From NCBI GenBank assembly GCA_947650365.1, contig OX393555.1:19131744-19195743 (forward strand): DNA of 64,000 nt. Direction: 5' to 3'. Positions 52,163-64,000 of the stretch are shown here, piece after piece (the stretch's first letter is position 1; each line of letters begins with the position of its first letter). The notes under the pieces are model-generated. The model ran no database searches. It was not told where the DNA came from and saw only the letters and a list, made by a program, of their open reading frames with translations. This DNA comes from Chamaelirium japonicum (lineage: Eukaryota > Streptophyta > Magnoliopsida > Liliales > Melanthiaceae). The translations under genes were made by a program, and so were the position numbers.

Positions 52163-52749
52163 TCTATACTGAAATGGAAGCCGCTCTCCTGTGTTGTGGC
52201 ACGTGGACGTCTTTTAAAAACCTAGAATTCTTCTTTCGTGTGCGAATGCGGCTCTCTTTTAAATCCATTTAAAAACCTCCCATAAAGATGATAAATTTTC
52301 ATTCAATGGCATTTAATGGTCATTTGATGCTAATCTCTCTCTCCCTCTCTCTTTCTCTCTAACAAGTGAATCACATTACTTCAGATTTCACACTTCTTCG
52401 AACAATTGAGATGTCGTCTTTGCCGAATGGCATGCATCAAGTACATTTGGGCATTGCCCGGGTTCACGTGGATCACTTTTGAAAAGCTAGAATCCTCCTC
52501 CCATGTGTGAATGTGGCTCTCTCTCATAAATTCTATTAAAAAGCTACTATAAAGATGATAAATATCTCTGCAATGGTATTTAATGGTCATTTGATGTTAA
52601 TTAGAAAAATCATTAATATTATATCTCTTTCTCTCTCTCTAACAAGTGAATCACATCCGGATTGCATACTTCTTCGGATGGCTGTGATGTCATTTGTGCC
52701 AAGTTGCGGACATCAAGTTCATCCGGGCATTGTCCGGGTTTCTTACTAG
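52163..52749 (+). mobile_element. Non-autonomous Helitrons H2 and a 5'-truncated copy
   Basis: H2 begins TCTATACTGAAATGGAAGC at 52163, the canonical TC start, and reaches GGGCATTGCCCGGGTT near 52450, then joins directly to a second copy lacking its 5' end. That copy terminates GGGCATTGTCCGGGTTTCTT-ACTAG at 52749. Confidence 0.74.
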
Positions 52750-53042
52750 TATACACTAAAATGGAAGCGTCTCTTCTGTGTTGTGACATGTGGACATCTT
52801 TTAAAGAGCTAGAATTCTTCTTCTGAGTATGAACGCGGCTCTCTTTTAAATCCATTAAAAAACCTAAAAGATGATAAGGTTTCATTCAATGGCATTTAAT
52901 GGTCATTTGATGTTAAATTCTCTCTCTAATAAGTGAATCACACTCACTTTAGATTTCACACTTCTTCGAACAGTTGCGAGGACAATCTTTGTCAAATGAC
53001 ACGCGTCAAGCACATTTGGGCATTGCCCGGGTTTCTTACTAG
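52750..53042 (+). mobile_element. Non-autonomous Helitron H3
   Basis: Starts TATACACTAAAATGGAAGC, ends GGGCATTGCCCGGGTTTCTTACTAG at 53042; 293 bp. The GGGCA-TTGCCC hairpin lies about 10 bp before the CTAG end, as in Helitrons. Confidence 0.78.
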
Positions 53043-53217
53043 TATTTATACTAAAATGGAAGCCTCTCTCCCGTGTTGTGACATGTGAACGTCTTTTAAA
53101 GAGCTAGAATTCTTCTTCCGTGTGTGAGCGCGGCTCTTTTTTAAATCCATTTAAAAACCTATTATAAAGATGATAAATTTTCATTTAATTGCATTTAATG
53201 GTCATTTGATGTTATTC

Positions 53218-53266
<49 letters not shown>

Positions 53267-53379
53267 ACAAGTGAATCACACTTACTTCAGATTTCACACT
53301 TTTTCGAACAATTGCGGTGTCGTCTTTGTCAAAGGGTGTGCATTAAGAACATTCGGGCATTGCCCGGGTTTCTAACTAA
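53043..53379 (+). mobile_element. Non-autonomous Helitron H4
   Basis: Starts TATTTATACTAAAATGG, ends GGGCATTGCCCGGGTTTCTAACTAA (CTAA variant of the CTRR end). Contains a (CT)n run at 53219-53266. Confidence 0.76.
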
Positions 53380-54249
53380 TATAATACTAAAATGGAGCTG
53401 TCTCTTCTGTGACCACTTTTGAAGGGCCCGAATCCTCCTTCCGTGTGTGAGCGCGGCTTTCTCTCATAAATCATATTAAAACCTACAATAAAGATGATAA
53501 TCTAATACTATAATACTAAAATGGAGCCCTCTTTCCCATGTTGTGACATGTGGATCACTTTTGAAGAGCAAAAATTCTTTTCCCGTGTGTGAACATGGCT
53601 CTCTATCATAAATCATATTAAAAATATTATAAATATAATAAAATACTCATAAAATAGTATTTAATGAGTCAGGATCCGCTGGCCCATATTTTTTTGACCC
53701 ATATTTGACCCATCATCCTAATCGTTGGATTCGGATTTTACAATGTGCTGATTTTTTGTAGAGGTGCTGTCTATGATATGTTGATCATCCTCACCAAAAA
53801 TCAATATATTCTAAAACCTATAAATGCATCAAATGTGCTCTTTAAATCAACGGTAAAAATTGACGGTCGAAAAAGTTTACAACATTTGATGGCCCTAGAG
53901 GTTTTAGAATGTGCTGATTTATTGTGACAATGATCAACATACCATAGATAGCACCTCTACAAAAAATTAGCACATTTCAAAACTCAAATCTAACGATTAT
54001 GATGATGGATCAGAATATGTGTCAAAATTTCATGGGTCATCCGATCCTAACCCGTATTTAATAGTCATTTGATATTAATTAGAAAAATCATTAGTATTAT
54101 CTTTCTTTTTCTCTTTAACAAGTGAATCACACCCAAATGAGTGAATCACACTCACTCCAGATTGCACACTTCTTCGGACGGTTATTATGTCGTTTGTACC
54201 AAGTGACATGCATCAAGTTTATCTGGGCATTGCCCTAGTTTCTTACTAG
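53380..54249 (+). mobile_element. Helitrons H5 (fragment) and H6 with a nested palindromic module
   Basis: H5 starts TAATACTAAAATGGAGCTG at 53383 and breaks off near 53505. H6 starts ATACTAAAATGGAGCCC at about 53516 and ends GGGCATTGCCCTAGTTTCTT-ACTAG at 54249. A K-type palindromic module (53666-54052) interrupts H6. Confidence 0.72.
53666..54052. mobile_element. K-type palindromic module inside a Helitron, without (TA)n flanks
   Basis: GAGTCAGGATCCGCTGGCCC left and GGGTCATCCGATCCTAACCC right, with internal AATGTGCTGATTTTTTGTAG and the TATGTTGATCATCCTCAC core. Immediately flanked by ATTTAAT on both sides (TATTTAAT and TATTTAATAG), a possible short target duplication. Confidence 0.8.
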
Positions 54250-54832
54250 TATAGTAATAAATCCCATTAAACTCTGCATTCATTGGTGGCATTCAATTTT
54301 TTTTTTGTATTTGGTTTCTCTAGGGAGTGACTTACATGCAGCTGTCGGGGGCCATGTGCTTCTCATCGGAGGGCTGAGCGACGCTGCATTCAATGGCAGC
54401 ATTCATCGGAGAGTTGAGCAAAGTCCATACCCCACCTGGGGTTCACACTAGTATTTATAAAGATAAGACCTCAGTGCCATGTGTCAATATTTTCATTTTC
54501 ATTTTCCAATCTCTCTCTCTCTCTCTCTCACTAGCCCCTCTAATAAAGTTAGCATCTACGAAGTTGCGTCTTCATCCGAAAACAAGAAGAAAAAAAAAGC
54601 TTCACAAGAATGAAGGAAGTGATAAAAAAAAAAACCAACATGTTTGGTTGGATCCTTTGATTAGGAGACACCGGTGGCAACGGGGTTGCCATGTGTTTAG
54701 GAGACACTTACAACAATCAAGCATAACATGTTTGTTCACTAATAAGAAACCCTAAGTTTAATCACACAAAACATAACCCTAAGTTTGTTTAGCCCCTTAG
54801 AGTTCATTGTCTTTAATGCTATGAATAACTAT
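54250..54832. other. Intergenic sequence
   Basis: No gene recognised. A short (CT)n lies near 54510-54529. The 120-codon ORF at 54393 has no domain and contains a CT-derived Ser/Leu run. Confidence 0.5.
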
Positions 54833-55139
54833 GGGCAAATTATAAAAAACACCCCCTCAACTATACACCTCATTTCATAATGGTCTCTCATCCTTTTGTT
54901 ATTTGAATAATTTGATCCCTGAACTATGCTATATCTGCATTTAGCCCCTTTCGTCAGCTTCTATTTAAAAAACTTTTATTTTTGTTGGAAATTGATAAGG
55001 ATATTTTTGGGATAAAAATTTGTCGGAGGGGGCTAAATCCAAAGAGAGAATAATTTATGGATCAAATTATTAAAAAAAAAAATTACGGGACCAATATGAA
55101 ATGAGATGCATAGTTTAGGGGAGGTTTTTGTAATTTGCC
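54833..55139. mobile_element. MITE with GGGCAAATTA-type inverted ends
   Basis: GGGCAAATTATAAAAAACACC...CAACTATACACCTCATTTCAT is mirrored by ATGAAATGAGATGCATAGTT...TTTTTGTAATTTGCC. About 307 bp, no coding sequence. Confidence 0.75.
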
Positions 55140-55832
55140 AAATAACAATTGCACGAGGTGGTTGTGCATGTGAGGTTTCCTTCACTCCCCACTCCACAGA
55201 ACCCACCACATGTTGGTGCAGAGATCTCCCGAGTTCCCAACAATCGTCCAATTTAATTATTTATTATTACAAGAATAATGCGATGCCAACCTGGTGAGAA
55301 CATGGATTAGGTGCCGCAATTAATACAGAAAAAAAAAAATTTTAATTTAATATCCATCAATTATTTGGGGGAAAAAAAATCAGATATTTCCAATGGGTGA
55401 CAGCTCAGGGGCAAGAAGCAAGGCCCCCACTTAGATCTTGACCGTTGACTTTCATATGATTCGGTGCCGGTGACGTGGCCTTCTTGTGTGCGAGTCATGC
55501 ACATGGGGAAGAGATGATAATTAAACAGGTTTAGCGGGTTACCTGATCCGACCCAATATTGGGATCGATTGGAGTAAAAGTAAATGGGTTTGGACGGATT
55601 TGGGATTGCTTTAAAAAATTCGATCAAATTTGGGATAAGATCAGGTCTAGCCTATCCCACTACTAACCCGACCCGATTGTATACTCATATTATCGATTAA
55701 CATTAGCTGCGCTTGCCCTAACCCAAAAGTCCCCTACCATGAACATATTTCCTAATAAAAAGTATAGAATTCATCTATTTTTAGTTAAAATGAATTTAGT
55801 TACTACTAAGTTTGCTGTCCTAATATAATTAA
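55140..55832. other. Intergenic sequence
   Basis: No gene or clear element seen. The last five bases ATTAA are the duplication of the next element. Confidence 0.5.
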
Positions 55833-55941
55833 GGGTTATTTTGACTTTACCCCCCAAATTTTCATTAATTAGATTTTAACCCCCAAAACTAACTGTTCCA
55901 GCTCACCCGATGGTGAGCTGACGGAAAAGAAATAAAGTTTT

Positions 55942-55972
<31 letters not shown>

Positions 55973-56081
55973 GGGTGAGCTGACAGAACAGTTAGTTTTG
56001 GGAGGTAAAGTCTAATTATTGAAAAGATGGGGGTAAAGTCTAATTCAAGGTAAAGTTTGGAGGGCAAAGTCAAAATAACCC
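55833..56081. mobile_element. Foldback MITE, GGGTTATTTTGACTTTACC ends
   Basis: GGGTTATTTTGACTTTACCC left, GGGCAAAGTCAAAATAACCC right. 5-bp flanks ATTAA on both sides (55828-55832 and 56082-56086). The interior repeats TAACTGTTC..GCTCACC / GGTGAGCTGAC..AACAGTTA and a run of about 24 G. Confidence 0.82.
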
Positions 56082-56095
56082 ATTAAAAATTAATT

Positions 56096-56351
56096 ACCAA
56101 CGAGCTCTTTGGCATAGTGGTGCTTCCTTCCTCCCATGTTGGAGGGGTTCTCTGTTCGACTCCCGGTATGGAGCGAATTTTCCCTGAAGTCCATTGTGCC
56201 TAGTTTGCACTTGCGAATCTTGGCCGTTGATGTTATGTTCTTGAGATTTGGAATTGATAAATAGCAGTTGCTGTCTCTCTTATGTTGATCTCCGGACCTT
56301 TTTAAGACTTTGCTCTAGTGTCTTGTCCTCTGTTTTTTAAAGAAAAAAAAA
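56096..56351 (+). mobile_element. tRNA-derived SINE
   Basis: Begins ACCAACGAGC, A box-like TTTGGCATAGTGG at 56109-56120, B box-like GTTCGACTCCC at 56153-56163, and an A-rich tail near 56338-56351. Same family as 36891-37132; this copy keeps the better promoter boxes. Confidence 0.8.
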
Positions 56352-56741
56352 AGATAAAAACTAGATTGGTCTTGATTTTGATTAATACAAATAGGCCGGG
56401 TTTATGATTTTTCTTTCAAACTCGAGATGGTTTCGGATTTTTTTTACGATTGGCTACCAAACCCGACATGTTGCCATCCCCTGATACACACGTGTTAAGA
56501 TACTGTTCACGTGTGGAGGTGTGGTGTGGGTGTGTGAACTGATGGATTGGACGGTGATGGGGAGTGGAGCCCAGTGAGCGCTGGAAGGGCCCGACAGCTT
56601 GCTGAGCTTTAAGGGGACCGCTGCCGTCCCAACTGTCCCTGGATTTCAGGCGCCACTGACAAAAGAGAGGTCTTGGGAAAGATGAAAACTTTGTCGCTGT
56701 TATGCGTGTTGGAATTTGGTGAGGTCTGCTAGAAATTTTTT
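56352..56741. other. Intergenic sequence
   Basis: No gene seen. Confidence 0.5.
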
Positions 56742-57184
56742 GGGTTATTTTGACTTTACCACCCCAAATTCTGATTTGAATTAGACTTTACCCACCATAC
56801 TTTTGATTAATTAGACTTTACACCCCAAAAGTAACTGTTCCGTCTGCTCACCATCTAAGAGAAAGGTGAGCTGACGGAAAAAAAATAAAGTTTTGGGGGT
56901 GTGATGACGGAATAGTTATTTTTAGGGGGTAAAGTGTCTAATTAATGAAAATGTGGGGGGTTTTGATTAATTTTTTATTAATTAGACTTTACCCCCCCAA
57001 AAGTAACTGTTCCGTCAGCTCACCATCTAAGAGAAAAAAAGGTGAGCTGACGGAAAAGAAATAAAGTTTTTGGGGGGTGTGCTGACGGAATAGTTATTTT
57101 AGGGGTAAAGTGTCTAATTAATAAAAATATGGGGGGTAAAGTCTAATTCAAGGTAAAATTTGGGGGGCAAAGTCAAAATAACCC
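56742..57184. mobile_element. Foldback MITE, second copy, internally duplicated
   Basis: Same terminal inverted repeats as 55833-56081, flanked by AAATTTTTT on both sides (56733-56741 and 57185-57193). The inner block (GTAACTGTTCCGTC..GCTCACCATCTAAGAGAAA...) occurs twice, near 56830 and 57003. Confidence 0.82.
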
Positions 57185-57292
57185 AAATTTTTTTCCCCTA
57201 CATTTTTTTGTTACATATGAGTGTCAATTACGAAAAACACCCCGGCATAACAACATTTACAAAAATATATTTTTAGATAAATAGGGCAGGGA

Positions 57293-57655
57293 TACTCTTA
57301 CTTACAAAATTGTTACTTACGTAATTACACATCATCTTTTACCTATCTGAGAGGTTTTAGAATTTGATGAAACTTTATAGGGATGCTATCTATGGCAAGT
57401 TGATCATCCTCACCATAAATCATCAAATTCTATAACCTCTAGGGGCATCAAATGTTAGAAGATTTATCGATCGTTCATTTTAACCATTAATTTGAATATC
57501 ATATTTGATGCACCTAAAGGCTATAGAATTTGTTGATTTTTGGTAAGGATGATCAACTTACCATGGATAGCATCCCCATCAAATTTCATCAAATTTTGAA
57601 ACCTCTAGAGTACGTAAAAGACGGTATGTAATTGGATAAACAAGATTCCATTCGT
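57293..57655. mobile_element. C-type palindromic module without (TA)n
   Basis: GGGATACTCTTACTTAC.. with internal GAGAGGTTTTAGAATTTGATG, the GGCAAGTTGATCATCCTCAC core, and the mirrored half. Related to module C. Confidence 0.78.
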
Positions 57656-58117
57656 TCAAAAATCAATGCACAATCTTTATTTCCCCGTCAACCAACTCCC
57701 TCCCTAACTATTTAAACTGCACTAAACCCCTAAAATCTCGGCCTATTTAAACTGCACTAAACTTGACCGTTCATCCCATGATCGTTGTTCGCATCAACTG
57801 CTATAAACTCACCTGCTGAAATTTCAGCCGCCCCAAATAATCGGGTTGATCTCGAGGAATTTGTTCAAATAGCGACAACTATGATTGATCGATTATAGGG
57901 GGAGGGGGAGTTGGTCGTGCCGAAGGCGCCCATTTTGTGCCAATCGGCACGGACGAGAAAATGGCTGTCCCTAGGAATGCCGGTGTTTGTCGTCAAAAGT
58001 GTTTTGTTGCCCAAGGTGTTTAAGTGTGTTGCGGCGGCTCGCTGCAGTACCGACAGATGTGTTGCTGCCGAAGACAGCCCGCTGCAGTACCAACAGGCAC
58101 GGGCATTCACTAGTATA
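57656..58117 (+). mobile_element. Helitron 3' fragment of a second family
   Basis: Ends CAACAGGCACGGGCATTCACTAG at about 58117, followed by T: a GC hairpin plus CTAG end. The 5' end is not resolved; CATTCG.T.AAAAATCAA.GCACGATCT recurs at 57648 and 58215, so two overlapping copies are likely. Confidence 0.5.
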
Positions 58118-58340
58118 TAACAAGGGACGTCGGTTTTGTGCTGATTAGACAAAACGGAACAAAAAAGCTGACTAGGACAAGTTGACTGGACAAAAATGAA
58201 CCGAATAGATCTAACCATTCGTTTAAAAATCAACGCACGATCTCTTATTGGTTTCAAATCCCAACCCATTTAAACTGCACTAAACCCCTAAAATCCCGAC
58301 CCATTGAAACTGCATTAAATATGATCGTTCATCCCGTGAT
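58118..58340. other. Short interval with repeated Helitron-like segment
   Basis: Repeats the AATCAACGCACGATCT and CTGCACTAAACCCCTAAAATC segments of 57660-57760. No gene. Confidence 0.45.

Positions 58341-61496
<3,156 letters not shown>

Positions 61497-61576
<80 letters not shown>
61497..61576. repeat. (CT)n(AT)n compound microsatellite
   Basis: (CT)~17 then (AT)~23, ending at a Helitron CTAG end. Confidence 0.97.
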
Positions 61577-61578
<2 letters not shown>

Positions 61579-61880
61579 TAGTAATGCCCGTGCCTGTCGG
61601 CACGCAAAAGATTTTGAGGACGGGAATAATATGTCGAGGAAGATGACAATATTTCAAAGGAGGCTACAACATTTCGAGAGTAGTGATAATATTTCGAGGG
61701 GGAGAATAATATTTTGAGGGTGATAACAATATTTCATAAACGGTGATAGTATTTTGAGGAATGTGTCAATATTTTTGTGAGCGGTGATAATGCTCGTGTC
61801 TATCAACACTTGAACGGGATGACAAAATTGGTTCAGCGGCACCCGCAATTGGTTGTGGCACCCAAATTCGACCAGAGAGC
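61577..61880 (-). mobile_element. Helitron 3' end of the 58117 family
   Basis: ACTAGTAATGCCCGTGCCTG is the complement of the CAGGCACGGGCATT.ACTAG end near 58100-58117. Beyond it are imperfect repeats of ATAATATTTCGAGGA. The 5' end is not resolved. Confidence 0.5.
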
Positions 61881-62690
61881 CTTTACTTGACAAAACATTC
61901 TAATTTATGGACGATGTTGACATTCAGAAGAAATGCCCAAATTCAATGGGGCTGTCCACATTCAGCGACGACATGCCTGTGTTTGTCAACTCACGGATGG
62001 TTGCCTTCGGCTGCAACACTCCCCTACACGAAGAGCAAAGTTCAAGAATTAAGGCATAACACTATGTCGAGGCACAAACAGCGGGGCAAAGCACCTGAAG
62101 TATACATAATGACACCATCTAGATCCAATTAGGATTGATCTCTCTCTCTCTCTCAATCTATTTGCATCTTTATTCTTGTAATCTTGACATGGCACCCGAT
62201 CACAACTGTCCAATGCACCCAACCCTGACCAGTGAATCACAATCAACCCGCACGAAAAGGGCCGATGTGATCAGGTGCAGTCCAACAGCTACCTTCGACG
62301 ACACTACTCCCCCACCGTCTTTGGCGGCATCATAATTCGTTCGACGGTGCCCAATTCAGCGGGCGCGTCAAAATAAGTTCAATGATGTCCACATTCGGTG
62401 AAGGCATTAAAATTCATTCGACGGTACCCACATTCACGAGGGTGTCAAAATTTCATGGGGTTAAGTGTAATTTGAGCAAAACTACATGGGGGTTAAGTTT
62501 TTTGAGGAAAACTTCAGGGGGGCAAAGTGTAATTTCAAAACTTTGGGAAATCAAGTAGTTGACCAAATGAGGAAATCAAGTAGTTGACCAAAGGGGGGTA
62601 TTGTGCTAACATTTCAAACTTTAGGGAGCAATTTGGAACAAAATAAACTACATGGGCACTTACAGTAGAAAAAAAGAAAAAAAACATGTT
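61881..62690. other. Intergenic sequence with MITE-like fragments
   Basis: No gene. 62180-62290 resembles the interior of the 31638 MITE (CGATCACAACTGTCCAATGC). 62455-62660 resembles the 39243 MITE. There is a short (CT)n near 62140-62154. Confidence 0.45.
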
Positions 62691-62696
62691 TAGGAA

Positions 62697-62709
62697 AGAG
62701 AGGGAGAGA

Positions 62710-62752
<43 letters not shown>
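62697..62752. repeat. (GA)n microsatellite
   Basis: GA-rich run with three GGGA interruptions at the start. Confidence 0.95.
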
Positions 62753-62755
<3 letters not shown>

Positions 62756-63420
62756 CCGATCAACCCCTTCCTCTTGTTGTCCTTCCGTCGGAGAAGGGGG
62801 GAGGGGAACCGTTTAGCTCCACCATAGAAAAAAAAAATTGAGTTGTTCTTGACATTTGAAGAGGAAAAATTGGGGGGAAAAAAACAAAAAACAAAACCAA
62901 GGTTGGAAAAAAAATCAGATGAACAATGAAAATACTTGTGCAAGGCTTAACAAACACAAATAATCGAACACAACAAAAACCAACACTCGGTAAAAAAAAA
63001 TTGAAAATGCTTTGTGTGAGGCTTAACCAAAAAAAAATCGAACAAAAAAAACCCCAAACACTCTCGTGCCATAAAAAAATGAAAACCCCAAGATGAAAAA
63101 AATATGATGAACAATCAAAACAAAGAATAAACTTGGAAAAGCAAAAAAAAAAACCCCCTACATGCACTGACCCCAACTACATAAACTAATTAACCCCTCT
63201 ATTAATGAGTAGAGAGACCATTCTAAGATGAGAGAGAGGTTGCAAATCAACCCTGAAGTGAACCCCAAGGTTAAACAAAACTTCTCAATAACCATAGATC
63301 TATAGGCTTGGTTTTGAAGACAGTAAACAAAATATACAAAAAAACAGAAAACTAATAGCACTCGACCCCAACTACATGCACTGATTTTTAAAACCATTAT
63401 AAATGTGTTTTTGTAAGACA
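62753..63420. other. A-rich sequence without a supported gene
   Basis: Many A-runs, with imperfect repeats of GAACAATCAAAAC / GAACAATGAAAATAC and CAAAAAAAATCGAAC. ORFs on the minus strand (Phe-rich) reflect base composition. Confidence 0.45.
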
Positions 63421-63935
63421 ACCTATGGGGTTGAGGGGGGGAATTACCTATGGGGGCTGATTCTTTGATGACTTCAACCTCGGCCTCCTCAGTCTTAAAC
63501 AGAGAAGAAAAAAAACAGCCCTGAAACAGAGTAAGAAATAGGAAAAAAAATCACATATAAAAGAAAGCATGAGAGAGGGGGGGGGGGGGGGGGGGGGGTG
63601 AGGGATGGGAAGACAACCTGTGGGGGCTAAGGGACGGGAAGACAACCTGTGGGAGCTGATTATTCGATGACTTCGGCCTCGGCCTCCACAATCTGAAACA
63701 GAGAAAAAAAAAATCAGCCCTAAAACAGAGTAAGAAATAGGAAAAAAAATCACACATAAAAGAAAAGCATAAGGAAAAGAAAACCATGAGAGGGATAGAG
63801 AGCCGGGGGGGGGGGGGGGGGACGATGTACAACCTGTGGGGGTTGAGGGATGGGAAGACAACTTGATGATTCTTCGATGACTTCGACCTCTGCCTCCTCA
63901 ATCTAAAACAGAGAGAAAAAAAGTAACCCTAAATC
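63421..63935. repeat. Triplicated ~190-220-bp unit with poly-G tracts
   Basis: Three imperfect tandem units each contain GGGGGCTGATT(C/A)TTCGATGACTTC, GACCTC.GCCTCCTCA.TCT, AACAGAGTAAGAAATAGG and AAAATCACA.ATAAAAGAAA. The first two end in runs of about 20 and 16 G. Minus-strand ORFs of 116-137 codons derive from the poly-C (poly-Pro). A splice-acceptor-like TTTTAG/ATTGAGGAGG on the minus strand in each unit could mean a triplicated exon, but nothing identifies it. Confidence 0.65.
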
Positions 63936-63967
<32 letters not shown>

Positions 63968-63970
63968 AGG
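63936..63970. repeat. (GATA)n(GA)n microsatellite
   Basis: Four to five TAGA units followed by about nine GA units. Confidence 0.93.
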
Positions 63971-64000
63971 AATTAGATCTGGGGTAAGGGGGCGGCGTTC

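Noticed and set aside
63551..63901. Proline-rich minus-strand proteins
   Set aside because: Poly-Pro comes from poly-C tracts; the reading frames change between repeat units.

Overview
This window looks like nuclear DNA from a flowering plant, almost entirely nested transposable elements and simple repeats, with no intact host gene, tRNA or rRNA that I can support. The evidence is plant-type LTR retrotransposons with initiator-Met-tRNA or TGGCGCC-type primer sites, Helitron ends, tRNA-derived SINEs, MULE-like MITEs, and fragments of two plant gene families (a MEE60-like membrane protein and a FAR1-type DNA-binding domain). The very GC-rich captured gene fragment leans towards a monocot, but the species cannot be fixed from this sequence.

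Layout. 1-1967: 3' part of a Ty1/copia-type LTR. 3726-14134: a complete Ty3/gypsy-type element (600-bp LTRs, AAATC target duplication) that encodes only Gag and no pol. It carries 107-bp and 67-bp tandem arrays, hairpin arrays and a captured MEE60-like fragment, and is itself interrupted by a copia solo LTR (7597-9729, target duplication ATAGT). 15123-15480: a TRIM. 16449-18935: a short non-autonomous copia-like element (ACAAC duplication). 19630-20720: relic related to its interior. 21175-31224: a very young complete copia-type element (2330-bp LTRs, GGTCC duplication, 6 LTR differences, all transitions) whose polyprotein is nevertheless wrecked.

31225-39660: MITE, Helitrons, SINEs, a copia gag/protease relic and the first cluster of long (TA)n arrays. 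39661-51486: a dense cluster in which self-complementary modules of about 125-700 bp are separated by (TA)n arrays. One of them, a large foldback element, is split by a second gag-only gypsy element on the minus strand (43871-50649, GCTAT duplication). 51485-54249: head-to-tail array of small Helitrons. 54250-58682: MITEs, a SINE and palindromic modules. 58819-60951: a 2.1-kb (TA)n-flanked foldback element carrying a FAR1-type exon. 60952-61576: more (TA)n-separated modules. 61577-64000: Helitron end, microsatellites and a triplicated A/G-rich repeat.

The most unusual theme is the population of palindromic modules that sit as a chain inside (TA)n microsatellites. They fall into several sequence families with recurring internal motifs, and one large member carries a FAR1/MULE-type coding fragment. 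The gag-only gypsy elements, the host-gene capture inside one of them, and a 190-bp module shared between a copia LTR and a gypsy interior are the other main points. All coding regions seen are fragments or pseudogenes.
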